Assembly (NCBI GenBank): GCA_023663385.1 | Contig: JAMPHO010000001.1 | Location: forward strand, 443,220-507,219 | Reading direction: 5' to 3' | Length of the DNA: 64,000 bases | Origin: Alistipes timonensis | Lineage (GTDB): Bacteria > Bacteroidota > Bacteroidia > Bacteroidales > Muribaculaceae | Shown here: piece by piece, positions 1-9,076 of the stretch | How the letters are laid out: each line of letters opens with the position of its first letter | Numbering within the stretch: position 1 is the stretch's first letter | The notes under the pieces: model-generated | Seen by the model: the letters and a program-made list of their open reading frames with translations, nothing else | Databases searched by the model: none | What the model was told of the DNA's origin: nothing | Made by a program: the position numbers and the translations under genes

Positions 1-1191
1 GTGAGCGACTACGCTTCGCTGACCTCGCTCGTGATCTCCCCGACTTCGGGCTACTCGGTAAGCAACGCGCCCCTCAAAGGGGTGGTGCCCTCCTCGCTGG
101 GTAATCCCGACCTCAAATGGGAAACCACCGTGCAGTACAACGTCGGCCTCGACCTCGGCTTCCTCAACGACCGTATCAACTTCACCGCCGACTGGTACTA
201 CAAGCGCACCAACGACCTTCTGCTCAACGCGACCCTCGCCCCCTCGATGGGCTTCCTGAGCGCCTACCGCAATATCGGCAGCGTCTCCAACAGCGGTCTG
301 GAGCTCACGCTCAACACCGTGAACATCAAGACCCGCGACTTCCAGTGGGATTCGAGCCTCAACATCTCCTTCAACCGCAACAAGGTGATTTCGCTCAACG
401 AGGACGAGCCTTCGCTCGCCACCCGCGTCAACTGGGGCAACTTCAACAACGCCTACCCCTATATCGCCATCCCGGGCCAGCCGATCGCCATGTTCTACGG
501 CTACCTCTTCGACGGCATCTACCAGTATTCCGACTTCGACAAGGTCGGCGACAACTATGTGCTGAAGGCCGGAGTACCCAACAATGGCAACGACCGCGCC
601 AATATCCAGCCGGGCGACATACGTTACCGCGACATCAACGGCGACGGGCAGGTCGACAGCTATGACCTCACCATGATCGGCAACCCCAACCCGAAGTTCA
701 TCGGCGGTTTCACCAACAATTTCCGCTATCGCGACTTCGACCTCTCGGTGTTCCTCCAGTTCTCCTACGGGGGCCAGATTCAGAACGCCAACCGCATCGA
801 GTTCGAGGGGGGCGACCCGACCACCCGCACATCGCTCAATATGTTCGCCTCCGTGAAGGACCGTTGGACTCCCGAGAACCCCTCCAACACCCTCTTCCGC
901 GTAGGGGGCCAGGGCCCGACGGCTTACTCCGACCGCACTATCGAGGATGGGTCCTACCTCCGCCTCAAAACCGTGACCCTGGGCTACACCCTCCCCGCGG
1001 CGCTCACCAAGCGGGTCGGCATCAACTCGCTCCGCTTCTACGCCTCGGCCCAGAACCTCCTTACCTGGACCAAGTATTCGGGTCTCGATCCCGAGGTTTC
1101 GACCTACGACACGGCGCTCACCCCCGCCTTCGACTGGTCGCCCTATCCCCGCTCCCGCACAATGACCCTCGGCCTGGAGCTCACCTTCTAA
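1..1191 (+). CDS. susC: SusC/RagA-type TonB-dependent outer membrane transporter, C-terminal part
   Basis: C-terminal 396 residues of a TonB-linked beta-barrel that imports oligosaccharides across the outer membrane; the N-terminal part (carboxypeptidase-like, plug and TonB-box segments) lies before the window, so the GTG at base 1 is an internal codon. Seen: alternating amphipathic strands, a calcium-loop-like stretch GDIRYRDINGDGQVDSYD at about residues 206-223, the usual SusC phrase YGGQIQN near 259-265, and a barrel-closing C-terminus ending LGLELTF. The SusD gene follows after 21 bp, the standard order of a polysaccharide utilization locus. The glycan is not deducible from this fragment. 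Confidence 0.95.
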   Translation: MSDYASLTSLVISPTSGYSVSNAPLKGVVPSSLGNPDLKWETTVQYNVGLDLGFLNDRINFTADWYYKRTNDLLLNATLAPSMGFLSAYRNIGSVSNSGLELTLNTVNIKTRDFQWDSSLNISFNRNKVISLNEDEPSLATRVNWGNFNNAYPYIAIPGQPIAMFYGYLFDGIYQYSDFDKVGDNYVLKAGVPNNGNDRANIQPGDIRYRDINGDGQVDSYDLTMIGNPNPKFIGGFTNNFRYRDFDLSVFLQFSYGGQIQNANRIEFEGGDPTTRTSLNMFASVKDRWTPENPSNTLFRVGGQGPTAYSDRTIEDGSYLRLKTVTLGYTLPAALTKRVGINSLRFYASAQNLLTWTKYSGLDPEVSTYDTALTPAFDWSPYPRSRTMTLGLELTF

Positions 1192-1212
1192 CCCTTTAAA
1201 TCTGAATATAAG

Positions 1213-2781
1213 ATGAATAGATATATATCGGCCATCGCTTTGGGGACCGCGCTCCTTTTCTCTTCCTGCGATGATTTCTTGCAGAAGGAGCCCGATTTCC
1301 TCAGCCCCGACAATTACTACAATACCCCCGAGCAGGTGGAATCGGCACTCAACGGCGTGTACAACCGCCTGATTGATCCGAACGGCCGCATGTATTCCAA
1401 GGCACTCTTCTCCTACTTCGCCATAAGCGACGAGGCGTTCTACAAAAATATCTCCATCAACAACATCCGCGTGATGCAGTTCGATGCCGGCAGCCTCGAC
1501 ATAGGCCGCTTCTGGGAAGTGCTCTACGAGGGTGTGAGCCGCGCCAACTACCTCATAGCCCGCACCGACGAGTCGGCGCTCGACACCCCTGCCGAGAAGG
1601 CGATGATGGGTGAGGCCCGATTCCTCCGCGGCTATTACTACTTCCTTCTGACCTCCTACTTCGGTGAGGTGCCTCTGAAGCTTACCCCGACCCTCTCGCC
1701 GAACGAGAAGCCCGTAGGCAAGGCCCCGCTCCGCGACATCTACGCGCAGATTGAGAAGGATATGCTCGCCGCCGAGGAGCTCTGCCTCGACATCGACGCC
1801 CTCGGCACCAACGAGCGCGTGTCGGTGACCGCTGTGCAGGCTGTGCTCGCCCGCGTATACCTGAAGATGGCGGGTTACCCCCTCAACGACCAGAGCCGTT
1901 ACGCCGACGCTCTTACCTATGCCGAAAAAGTGGTAAGTTCCAATAAGCACGCGCTCAACCGCGACTATCAGCAGATTTTCATAAACCACAGCCAGGACAT
2001 CAACGACCCCAAGGAGTGCGTCTGGGAGGTTGGAATGTACGGCAACAAGATCGGTTCGGTCGACCTGGCTGGTAGCGTGGGGGTGGAGAACGGCATACTC
2101 TGCCGCGACATCAACGTCGGTTACTCCGGCGGAGCCATGCAGGTGACCAAGCGCCTTTACGACGCCTTCGAGGAGGGTGACCTCCGCCGCGACTGGTGCA
2201 TCGCTCCTTACTGCTACGAGACCAACAGCGAAACAAAGGTGACCACCCGCAAGTACTTCACCCAAAAGCAAATCTACAACCGCAATCCGGGAAAATGGCG
2301 CCGCGAGTACGAAACCGGCGAGAAGGCACAGTCCTACAACTCCACCAATTTCCCCATTATGCGCTACAGCGACGTGCTCCTGATGAAGGCCGAGGCTATC
2401 AACGCCGTAAAGCACGGCCCCGACGAGGATGCCTACGAGGCCATCAACCAGGTGCGCCGCAGGGCTTGGGGCCTGGACCCCGCCGTGGCTTCCGAGGAGT
2501 GTGACCTCAAAGGGCTCGGTGAGCAAGAGTTCCTCGAAGCGGTGCAGAAGGAGCGCTTCCGCGAGCTCTGCTTCGAGGGGCAGCGCAAGCTTGACCTTAT
2601 CCGTTGGGGCATATATGTGTCGACTATGAACGACTATGGCCGAGAGGCCGCTGCCGACGGTGGCTCATTCTCCTACGCGGGCAACTCGGGCAACAATATC
2701 ACCGACCGCAACGTGGTGTTCCCCATACCCAACACCGAGCTCACCGTGAACAAACTTATGACCCAGAACCCCGGTTGGTAA
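1213..2781 (+). CDS. susD: SusD/RagB-family glycan-binding lipoprotein
   Basis: Outer-surface lipoprotein (522 aa) that caps the SusC barrel and presents oligosaccharides to it. Seen: signal peptide with lipobox ending at Cys19 (LLFSSCDDF), the early motif FLSPDNYYNTPEQVESALNG, TPR-like helices around residues 90-260 including ARFLRGYYYFLLTSYFGEVPL, and the C-terminal SusD signature PIMRYSDVLLMKAEAIN followed by ERFRELCFEGQRKLDLIRWG. Length is normal for the family. The start is the first ATG, 21 bp after the SusC stop, and the pair is surely co-transcribed. Confidence 0.97.
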   Translation: MNRYISAIALGTALLFSSCDDFLQKEPDFLSPDNYYNTPEQVESALNGVYNRLIDPNGRMYSKALFSYFAISDEAFYKNISINNIRVMQFDAGSLDIGRFWEVLYEGVSRANYLIARTDESALDTPAEKAMMGEARFLRGYYYFLLTSYFGEVPLKLTPTLSPNEKPVGKAPLRDIYAQIEKDMLAAEELCLDIDALGTNERVSVTAVQAVLARVYLKMAGYPLNDQSRYADALTYAEKVVSSNKHALNRDYQQIFINHSQDINDPKECVWEVGMYGNKIGSVDLAGSVGVENGILCRDINVGYSGGAMQVTKRLYDAFEEGDLRRDWCIAPYCYETNSETKVTTRKYFTQKQIYNRNPGKWRREYETGEKAQSYNSTNFPIMRYSDVLLMKAEAINAVKHGPDEDAYEAINQVRRRAWGLDPAVASEECDLKGLGEQEFLEAVQKERFRELCFEGQRKLDLIRWGIYVSTMNDYGREAAADGGSFSYAGNSGNNITDRNVVFPIPNTELTVNKLMTQNPGW

Positions 2782-2799
2782 CCTGAAAAATTGAAAACG

Positions 2800-3693
2800 A
2801 TGAAACTATACAACATACTCGCCGCCTCGCTCCTTGCCGCGTCCCTGGCCTCGTGCGAGCAGGAGGCTCCCGACTCTAAACTCTCCGTAACCATCGCCGA
2901 GGGCGTATGCAAGGCCGGAGAGCCGGTGACATTCAACATCAGCGGCGACGCCGACAACATAGTGTTCTACTCCGGCGAGGTAGGCCACGAGTACGGCCTC
3001 CGCGACCGCCGGTTTGCCGACAACGACCTGATGGTCGATTTCGTGTCGTACACCGACCAGTCGACCGGTGTGCACCCCAACTTCCAGGTGCTTGTCAGCA
3101 GCGATTTCAACGGCGTGTATGACGCTGACAACGTGGCCGCCGCGACCTGGACCGACGTGACGGGCGAGTTCGCCCTCCCGTCGAAAACCTCGGCCAACAC
3201 CCCTTCGGGCACCGCCAACCTCAAGCGCTTCGTGACCGACGAGGTTGAGGATCCGCTCGTCTACATTGCGTTCCGCTATTATGACCTCGACGGAGAGGCG
3301 GTGAAGAACCGCTGGGTGGTGCGTAGCATGAACATCCGTAAAGTTTCCCCCGAGGGACAGGAAACCCTCCTGGCCGACATCAAGACCGCCGGGTGGCAAA
3401 ACGTGGCCATCTCCGGCTCTATGAAATGGACCCTCCCCGGCACACAGCTTCTCGCCGCCGGCAACGTGAGCACCAGCGACAAGAATGCCTGGGTGGTTTC
3501 CAAGGGGTTCAGGCTCCGCTCCTCCGAGCCCTCGACCGGGGTGGTGCTGAAAAATATCGCCACCGATCTCTCCAAGTACCGCTATGTATATGAGAAGCCC
3601 GGCACCTACGAGGCGGTTTTCGTTTCCAGCTCCGTATGGTACAACAGCTCCAACTCCTCGATAACCACCGTAAAAGTAACCGTTGCTGAATGA
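2800..3693 (+). CDS. DUF5017-type surface lipoprotein of the utilization locus
   Basis: A 297-residue lipoprotein with signal peptide and lipobox ending LAASLASC (Cys19). After the anchor comes a PKD/Ig-like segment containing AGEPVTFNISGDADNIVFYSGEVGHEY, a phrase typical of the DUF5017 proteins found after SusD in Bacteroidetes loci, and then a beta-sandwich-like C-terminal half. I infer it is a surface glycan-binding protein. The ATG at 2800 is chosen over the in-frame TTG at 2791. The stop overlaps the start of the next gene (3690) by 4 bp, suggesting translational coupling. Confidence 0.85.
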   Translation: MKLYNILAASLLAASLASCEQEAPDSKLSVTIAEGVCKAGEPVTFNISGDADNIVFYSGEVGHEYGLRDRRFADNDLMVDFVSYTDQSTGVHPNFQVLVSSDFNGVYDADNVAAATWTDVTGEFALPSKTSANTPSGTANLKRFVTDEVEDPLVYIAFRYYDLDGEAVKNRWVVRSMNIRKVSPEGQETLLADIKTAGWQNVAISGSMKWTLPGTQLLAAGNVSTSDKNAWVVSKGFRLRSSEPSTGVVLKNIATDLSKYRYVYEKPGTYEAVFVSSSVWYNSSNSSITTVKVTVAE

Positions 3694-6176
3694 GCCGTAT
3701 AAGCCACATATCTATCGCCGCCGCACTGCTGCTCGCCGCCCCATACGCGTATGGAGCGGGCAAGGTGACTATCGGCAACGACAGCGTGTCGCTTACCTGG
3801 CGGAAGGGGTCACAAGGATGGTCGCTCGCCGAGCTACGCGCCGGAGGGCTCTCCACCGCTCCAGCCGCGAGGGAGCATTCGGTGCTCTTCAGCGCCATCA
3901 AGCCTTCGGCCGAGCCGCTCGCGCCCTCCGAGTTCGGAGGAGAGGAGGGGTTTCCCGAAGCCGAATACCGCTATGTGGTGCCCTCCTGGAAGGAGGCCGC
4001 TACCCCCGCGGCCCTCAATAGGGCGGGGGAGGAGCTGCGCTTCCTACCCTCATCTGCCGAGAAGCTCGGGAGCGATGCCGTGCGGCTTAAATATTCGGGT
4101 GACGGATTCTCTGCCACCGAGGAGTGGCGCCTGAGCGGCAACGATATAAGCGTCACCATGGTAGTGAAAGCCGCCCGCGACGGCTGGTATTCGATAGCCA
4201 CCCCCTCGGTGACATCGGTGGACCGCGACGAGGTTGATTTCGCCCTGATTCCGGGCGTGCTCCACGGCCACGAGGTTTCCAACGATTTTTCACGGGCATA
4301 TGCCTACGGGTGGGGTATTCCGGCGCTCCCGGTACTATTCCGCGAGCGTTCGGTGTCGACCCTCACCTCGATGATTACCGATGAGGACGGACTCACCGTG
4401 GCCGTTACCGCCGAGCCGGGTACCGCCGCCGAGCCGTGGGGTACCGACAAGCGCAACACCGGCGTTTGGCGGCTCGGCCTCTCGGCTATGAACCGCGACG
4501 GCGAGCTCTCGCCCACGCTTTACCACCCCGTGTTGGGGGAGGAGGGTTCCTACATGAAGGCCGGCGAGGAGCGAGTTTTCTCGTTCCGCTATACCGTGGG
4601 CCGCGACGGATGGTGGCCGGTGTTCAACCACGTCGCCAACGATATTTACCGCTTCGACGATTCGCTGGCGCTGCGCCGCAACCGCCGCTCGCTCACCGAC
4701 AGGCTCTACGGCATTCACCGCTACGTTGTGAACGACAGCACCTCCAAATGGCACACCGAGATTTTCGAGGGTGACACCATCGGGGCGCAGGAGTACCTCG
4801 GCGGGGTCTATCTCGCCAAAAAGGACGCGATGAAGAATGCCGACTACGGCGCTATGTGGATGCTCGGCGCGCTCACGGGCGACACGCTGCTCACCGCCAA
4901 GCGTCTGCCGTACGCGCTTAACTTCAAGAACCGCCAGCAGCATACCGCCGACGGCTTTATGCGCGGCGCTTCGAGGGGGCAGTACTATCTGCGCGACCTG
5001 GGCCGATTTGTTGAGGAGTGGGGGCCGTATACCGAGCCTATCGCCACTACATACTATATGCTTATGGATCTGGGCAACATCGCCCTCTTCGAGCCCGCTA
5101 ACGAGGCTGTGAAAGCCCAGATACGCGAGGCTGCCGACTGCCTGCTCCGCTGGCAGCTCCCCGACGGGAGTTGGGAAGTGGCCTACGACGACGCTACCGG
5201 CGCTCCGGCGTTCGCCGATCTCAAGGATTACCGCCCGACCTTCTACGGACTCCTCATAGCCTACCGTCTGCTGGGCGATGAGAAGTACCTCGAAGCGGCC
5301 CGGAAGGGTGCCGACTGGCTCATAGCCAACGCCGTGGAGCCTGACCGCTGGCTCGGTGTGTGCGGCGATACCCGCTTCGCCGCCGACTTCGCCACGGCGC
5401 AGAGCGCCGAGGCTCTCCTCGAACTTTACGACCTCACGGGTGACCAGCGTTACCGCGACGCCGCCGTGCGCACAGCCCGCTTCTACACCACATCGGTCTA
5501 CACCAACCCGATCGGGTCGGAGCGCGACGTCACTGTAAAGGGCACGCCCCGCAAGCAGTGGGAAATAACCACCTCCGGCCTCTCCTACGAGCATGGAGGG
5601 ATTATCGGCTCGACGAATCTTCACGGCCCCATACTGCTGGCCTCGCATGCGGGGATGTTCGTCAGGATGTACCGCCTGACGGGCGACCGCATCTTTCTCG
5701 ATATGGCCCGCGCGGCGGCGGTGGGGCGCGACGCCTTCGTCGATGATGAGACCGCCGTGGCATCGTACTACTGGAACGCGATGAACCGCGGGGCGGGGCC
5801 GTATCCCCACCACGCTTGGTGGCAGATGGGGTGGATCACCGACTATCTGCTTGCCGAACTCGAACTCCGCAGCGACGGCGCCGTGACATTTCCCGCCGGA
5901 TTCATCACCCCCAAGGTGGGGCCTCACCGCGCTTTCGGTTTCGCTCCCGGCAAGGTGTACGGCGAGGAGGCCCGACTCGCGATGATTCCCGGGTTCGCCA
6001 CTTCCGACAACCCCAATGTTGAAATCCTTATGGCCCTGACCGACAGCGAGGTGGTACTTATGCTTATGAACGACCTCGCCACTGAGCAGTCGGCCAATAT
6101 CTCCATCGCCTCGGACGGCTCACGCGCCGTGACTTTGGCGCCTTACGGACTTGAACTTATCAGAGTAAAGAGATGA
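3690..6176 (+). CDS. Secreted glycosidase-like protein with predicted alpha/alpha toroid (paralog A)
   Basis: An 828-residue protein with a cleavable signal peptide (hydrophobic 8-18, AYG-A) and no lipobox. The first ~300 residues look all-beta (super-sandwich-like); from about 330 to 740 there are repeated helical hairpins with aromatic and acidic residues (WGPYTEPIATTYYM, RWQLPDGSWEVAYDDATG, HHAWWQMGWITDYLLAELEL), as in six-hairpin (alpha/alpha)6 glycosidases and lyases; the end is again beta. I cannot assign a GH or PL family. It overlaps the next gene by ATGA, and both proteins share architecture and late motifs, so they are tandem paralogs. A role in cleaving or trimming the imported glycan is inference from context. 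Confidence 0.75.
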   Translation: MSRISHISIAAALLLAAPYAYGAGKVTIGNDSVSLTWRKGSQGWSLAELRAGGLSTAPAAREHSVLFSAIKPSAEPLAPSEFGGEEGFPEAEYRYVVPSWKEAATPAALNRAGEELRFLPSSAEKLGSDAVRLKYSGDGFSATEEWRLSGNDISVTMVVKAARDGWYSIATPSVTSVDRDEVDFALIPGVLHGHEVSNDFSRAYAYGWGIPALPVLFRERSVSTLTSMITDEDGLTVAVTAEPGTAAEPWGTDKRNTGVWRLGLSAMNRDGELSPTLYHPVLGEEGSYMKAGEERVFSFRYTVGRDGWWPVFNHVANDIYRFDDSLALRRNRRSLTDRLYGIHRYVVNDSTSKWHTEIFEGDTIGAQEYLGGVYLAKKDAMKNADYGAMWMLGALTGDTLLTAKRLPYALNFKNRQQHTADGFMRGASRGQYYLRDLGRFVEEWGPYTEPIATTYYMLMDLGNIALFEPANEAVKAQIREAADCLLRWQLPDGSWEVAYDDATGAPAFADLKDYRPTFYGLLIAYRLLGDEKYLEAARKGADWLIANAVEPDRWLGVCGDTRFAADFATAQSAEALLELYDLTGDQRYRDAAVRTARFYTTSVYTNPIGSERDVTVKGTPRKQWEITTSGLSYEHGGIIGSTNLHGPILLASHAGMFVRMYRLTGDRIFLDMARAAAVGRDAFVDDETAVASYYWNAMNRGAGPYPHHAWWQMGWITDYLLAELELRSDGAVTFPAGFITPKVGPHRAFGFAPGKVYGEEARLAMIPGFATSDNPNVEILMALTDSEVVLMLMNDLATEQSANISIASDGSRAVTLAPYGLELIRVKR

Positions 6177-9070
6177 ATATAAAGAATATACTTGCCGCTT
6201 TCCTCGTCTCGGCCGCGATAGCCGCGCCCGAAGCCGCTTCGCAGGGGGCTGTGGTCGTGACCCCGCCGCTGGCCGTGGGCTCCGAAGCCGAACGGGTGGC
6301 GTCGATTTCCAACGATAACTTGCGCCTCAGCTACGTTCGTTGCGGCGACGATAACCGCGCTTTGGCATGCGTGATGGAAGCCAAGGTAGATGGCCGCTGG
6401 CAACCGTTCACCACCTCGATGGAGGATAACAAGGTGTTCGTAATCACCGGCCCGGAGAAACTCAAGCGCCCCAACTACAAGCAGTATTACCCCGCCTGGA
6501 CCTCGGCGGACTCCCTGTCGATGAATCCGTTCGCCTCGGGTTCGGTTTGCGAGGCTGTGCCAGTGGCCGCCCGCAACATCGGGAAAGGGGCCATCGAGGT
6601 TGACTATGTTACCTCCGGCGACCATAAAGTCTGCGGGGTGTGGACCCTCTCGCCGAGCGGCAAGAGCGCCGACTTCTCCCTGGAGTTTACCCCCTCGAAG
6701 GCGGGTTGCTACTCGTTGGGGGTTATGGGGTTGCACGCCCCGCTCCCCTCGGCGGTTACCAACGTGCTTCTGCCGCCGATGTTCCAGTACCGCCGCATCC
6801 CATCCGAACAGCAGATGCTCCTGTCGGTGATGATGCCCACCCCGGTGTCGATGGTCGAGGCTGAGGCCGGAGGACGGCGTATGACCGCCTTCGTCAGCGG
6901 CGATGACTCGGTTTTCCCCCTCGACTGGGGCGGGGTTGACTACTCCCCGATGGGTTTTTCGCTGAAAAACCACCTGAATATGGTTGAACCGACGGCTTTC
7001 TCCCCAGTGCTCGGTATGGCTGATAGTAAGATGAAGGCTGGGCAGACCGTGACCCGCAAGTTCGTTGTGGGGCTTACCGCCGAACCTTGGAACGAGACCC
7101 TCGAACATGTGGCCCAGAATGTTTACGCGGTTAAGGATTATCGCCGCCAGGTCGATAAATCGCTGACCGAGACTATGTTCGGTATCATCGACTTGATGAA
7201 CGACTCAGTGAACGGCGGGTGGGATGCCTCGATGCGCGGTTTCTACGACATCGAGGGGAAGCCCACAAAGGCCCCGACGGTGGTGCATTCGGCACCCTTG
7301 GCGATAATCGCCGCGGCTGTCAACGCCGCCGACGAGGATATGTACCTCAGCCGGGCGCTCCCCGCAATCGAGTACACCCTTTCGCGCAAGGGGTACCGCT
7401 GGAGCACGCGCACCACCGAGGACGGCTACAACAAAGACCCCGAAACGCTGCGCCTCTCGCCATTCGGATCGCAGTTCACCACAACCTATTACGAAGGTCT
7501 TAACCGCCTCCTTGGCCACCGCAACCCCTGGCTCTGCGACATAGCCCTCCCCGACGGCGACCTCCGCTCGCCCCGCGGCTATTCAACGCCGATTCTCTCC
7601 TGGGCGCAGGCTCTCGCGGCCTACCGCCTGACGGGCGACCAGAAGTGGCTCCGCCGCGCCAAGAGTGTGGCCGAGCGCGACGCCCGGATGCACATTTACG
7701 CCAACAGTGAGAAGCCCCAGCGCTATCAGGCGTTCTATAACTCCACGATTTACGCTCCCTGGTGGGACTTCGTGGACCTCTACGAGGCTACCGGCGACCA
7801 GCGTTTCCTCGACGCGGCCCGCTACGGCGCGGCGCACACCATTGCCGGTATCCGCACCTGGCCCGCCGTGAAGGATTCCGTGCAGACCATCCACCCCGGA
7901 GGGGTATACAACGGCAACACCACTATGTGGTGGAAAGGTTCCGAAGAGTTCCGCCTCGGTTTCCCCCGCACGGAGGGGGACGCTCCCGAGCACGAGGTGG
8001 AGCAGTGGCGCGTGTCGCCCGTTGGACTGGGGTTCGAGCAGCCTTCGACATATTTCCTCCGCACAAAGGGGAAACTCACCCGCCCCGTGTTCATGAGTTC
8101 CTGGGCTCCGGCGCTTCTGCGCCTCAACACCCACACCGGGCTTAACATTTTCGACACCTATGCCCGCAACGCCGTGATAGGGCGCTTCACCAACTATCCC
8201 GGCTACTACGCTACCGGCTACACCGACCTGACGATGAGCGAGGATTTCCCCTACAAGGGCCCGGATGTCAGCTCGATATACTACCATCACATACCCCCGC
8301 ACCTGGCATTCACCGCCGACTACCTCGTGAGCGAGGCCGCGCAGCGCTCGGAGGGGAAGGTGTCGTTCCCCTACGGGAAACAGGAGGGTTTCGTGTGGTT
8401 CTCTAACAGGGTCTACGGCGGTGAGCCGGGTACTGTGTTCGACGATAAAAACGCCCGCCTGTGGCTCAGAAAAGGGCTCGTCGAGAGCGATAACCCCGAA
8501 GTCAATTATCTAACCGCCGTATCCGACAAGCGGTTGTGGATTCTGCTTTGCAACGAGAGCCGCGCCGAGGCTTCCTCCAAAATCACCCTCGGAGGCGATG
8601 CCGCCAAGGTGGCTGACCCCGCCGGAGCCAAACTCTTCGGTGGAAAGTCGAAACTGGCCAAGGCAGACGGCCTTGTTGCCACGCTCCCCGCCAAGGGGTT
8701 CGCGGCAATCTCCATACCCCTCGTGCCGGGAGCGGCTGAAAGCGAGGTTCTTGCCCCGATACTCGGCACGGAGCGGGTTCCGGCGCTCCGCGACGGTTGG
8801 AAAGTGACCGAAAGCGGTACCGCGGCCGGGAAAATCTATACCTTCCGCATACGCTCACCCTTCGGGTGGGATTCGGTCTACGGCTTCTGCGAGACACCCC
8901 CGGTCGAGGGGCTGACAGTCGAGGTGGAATGCGCTGGTAGGAAAACCGAGGTAGGGGTGTACCCCTACGAATGGTCGTTCGCCAAGTTCAACCCCTCCGA
9001 CAAGGCGCGCCTCTCAGTGAGCATCACCGAGCCCGACGGCTCCGTCAAAAAACACGACATAGAAATCTAA
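6173..9070 (+). CDS. Secreted glycosidase-like protein with predicted alpha/alpha toroid (paralog B)
   Basis: A 965-residue secreted protein, signal peptide about residues 1-23 (FLVSAAIAAPEAAS). Order: N-terminal beta domain to ~310, helical toroid-like region ~320-740 (RQVDKSLTETMFGIIDLMND, WWDFVDLYEATGDQRFLDAARYG, YYHHIPPHLAFTADYLVSEA), then a beta tail. The tail includes a PYGKQEGFVWFSNRVYGGEPG stretch that matches the FAPGKVYGEEA region of paralog A, and about 100 extra C-terminal residues. Its start overlaps the stop of paralog A by 4 bp. The two were probably made by duplication and have diverged strongly; family and substrate are unassigned. Confidence 0.75.
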   Translation: MNIKNILAAFLVSAAIAAPEAASQGAVVVTPPLAVGSEAERVASISNDNLRLSYVRCGDDNRALACVMEAKVDGRWQPFTTSMEDNKVFVITGPEKLKRPNYKQYYPAWTSADSLSMNPFASGSVCEAVPVAARNIGKGAIEVDYVTSGDHKVCGVWTLSPSGKSADFSLEFTPSKAGCYSLGVMGLHAPLPSAVTNVLLPPMFQYRRIPSEQQMLLSVMMPTPVSMVEAEAGGRRMTAFVSGDDSVFPLDWGGVDYSPMGFSLKNHLNMVEPTAFSPVLGMADSKMKAGQTVTRKFVVGLTAEPWNETLEHVAQNVYAVKDYRRQVDKSLTETMFGIIDLMNDSVNGGWDASMRGFYDIEGKPTKAPTVVHSAPLAIIAAAVNAADEDMYLSRALPAIEYTLSRKGYRWSTRTTEDGYNKDPETLRLSPFGSQFTTTYYEGLNRLLGHRNPWLCDIALPDGDLRSPRGYSTPILSWAQALAAYRLTGDQKWLRRAKSVAERDARMHIYANSEKPQRYQAFYNSTIYAPWWDFVDLYEATGDQRFLDAARYGAAHTIAGIRTWPAVKDSVQTIHPGGVYNGNTTMWWKGSEEFRLGFPRTEGDAPEHEVEQWRVSPVGLGFEQPSTYFLRTKGKLTRPVFMSSWAPALLRLNTHTGLNIFDTYARNAVIGRFTNYPGYYATGYTDLTMSEDFPYKGPDVSSIYYHHIPPHLAFTADYLVSEAAQRSEGKVSFPYGKQEGFVWFSNRVYGGEPGTVFDDKNARLWLRKGLVESDNPEVNYLTAVSDKRLWILLCNESRAEASSKITLGGDAAKVADPAGAKLFGGKSKLAKADGLVATLPAKGFAAISIPLVPGAAESEVLAPILGTERVPALRDGWKVTESGTAAGKIYTFRIRSPFGWDSVYGFCETPPVEGLTVEVECAGRKTEVGVYPYEWSFAKFNPSDKARLSVSITEPDGSVKKHDIEI

Positions 9071-9076
9071 TCCATT

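Noticed and set aside
1-1191. A complete protein starting at GTG in position 1
   Set aside because: The sequence is the middle and end of a SusC barrel; the true start lies before the window.
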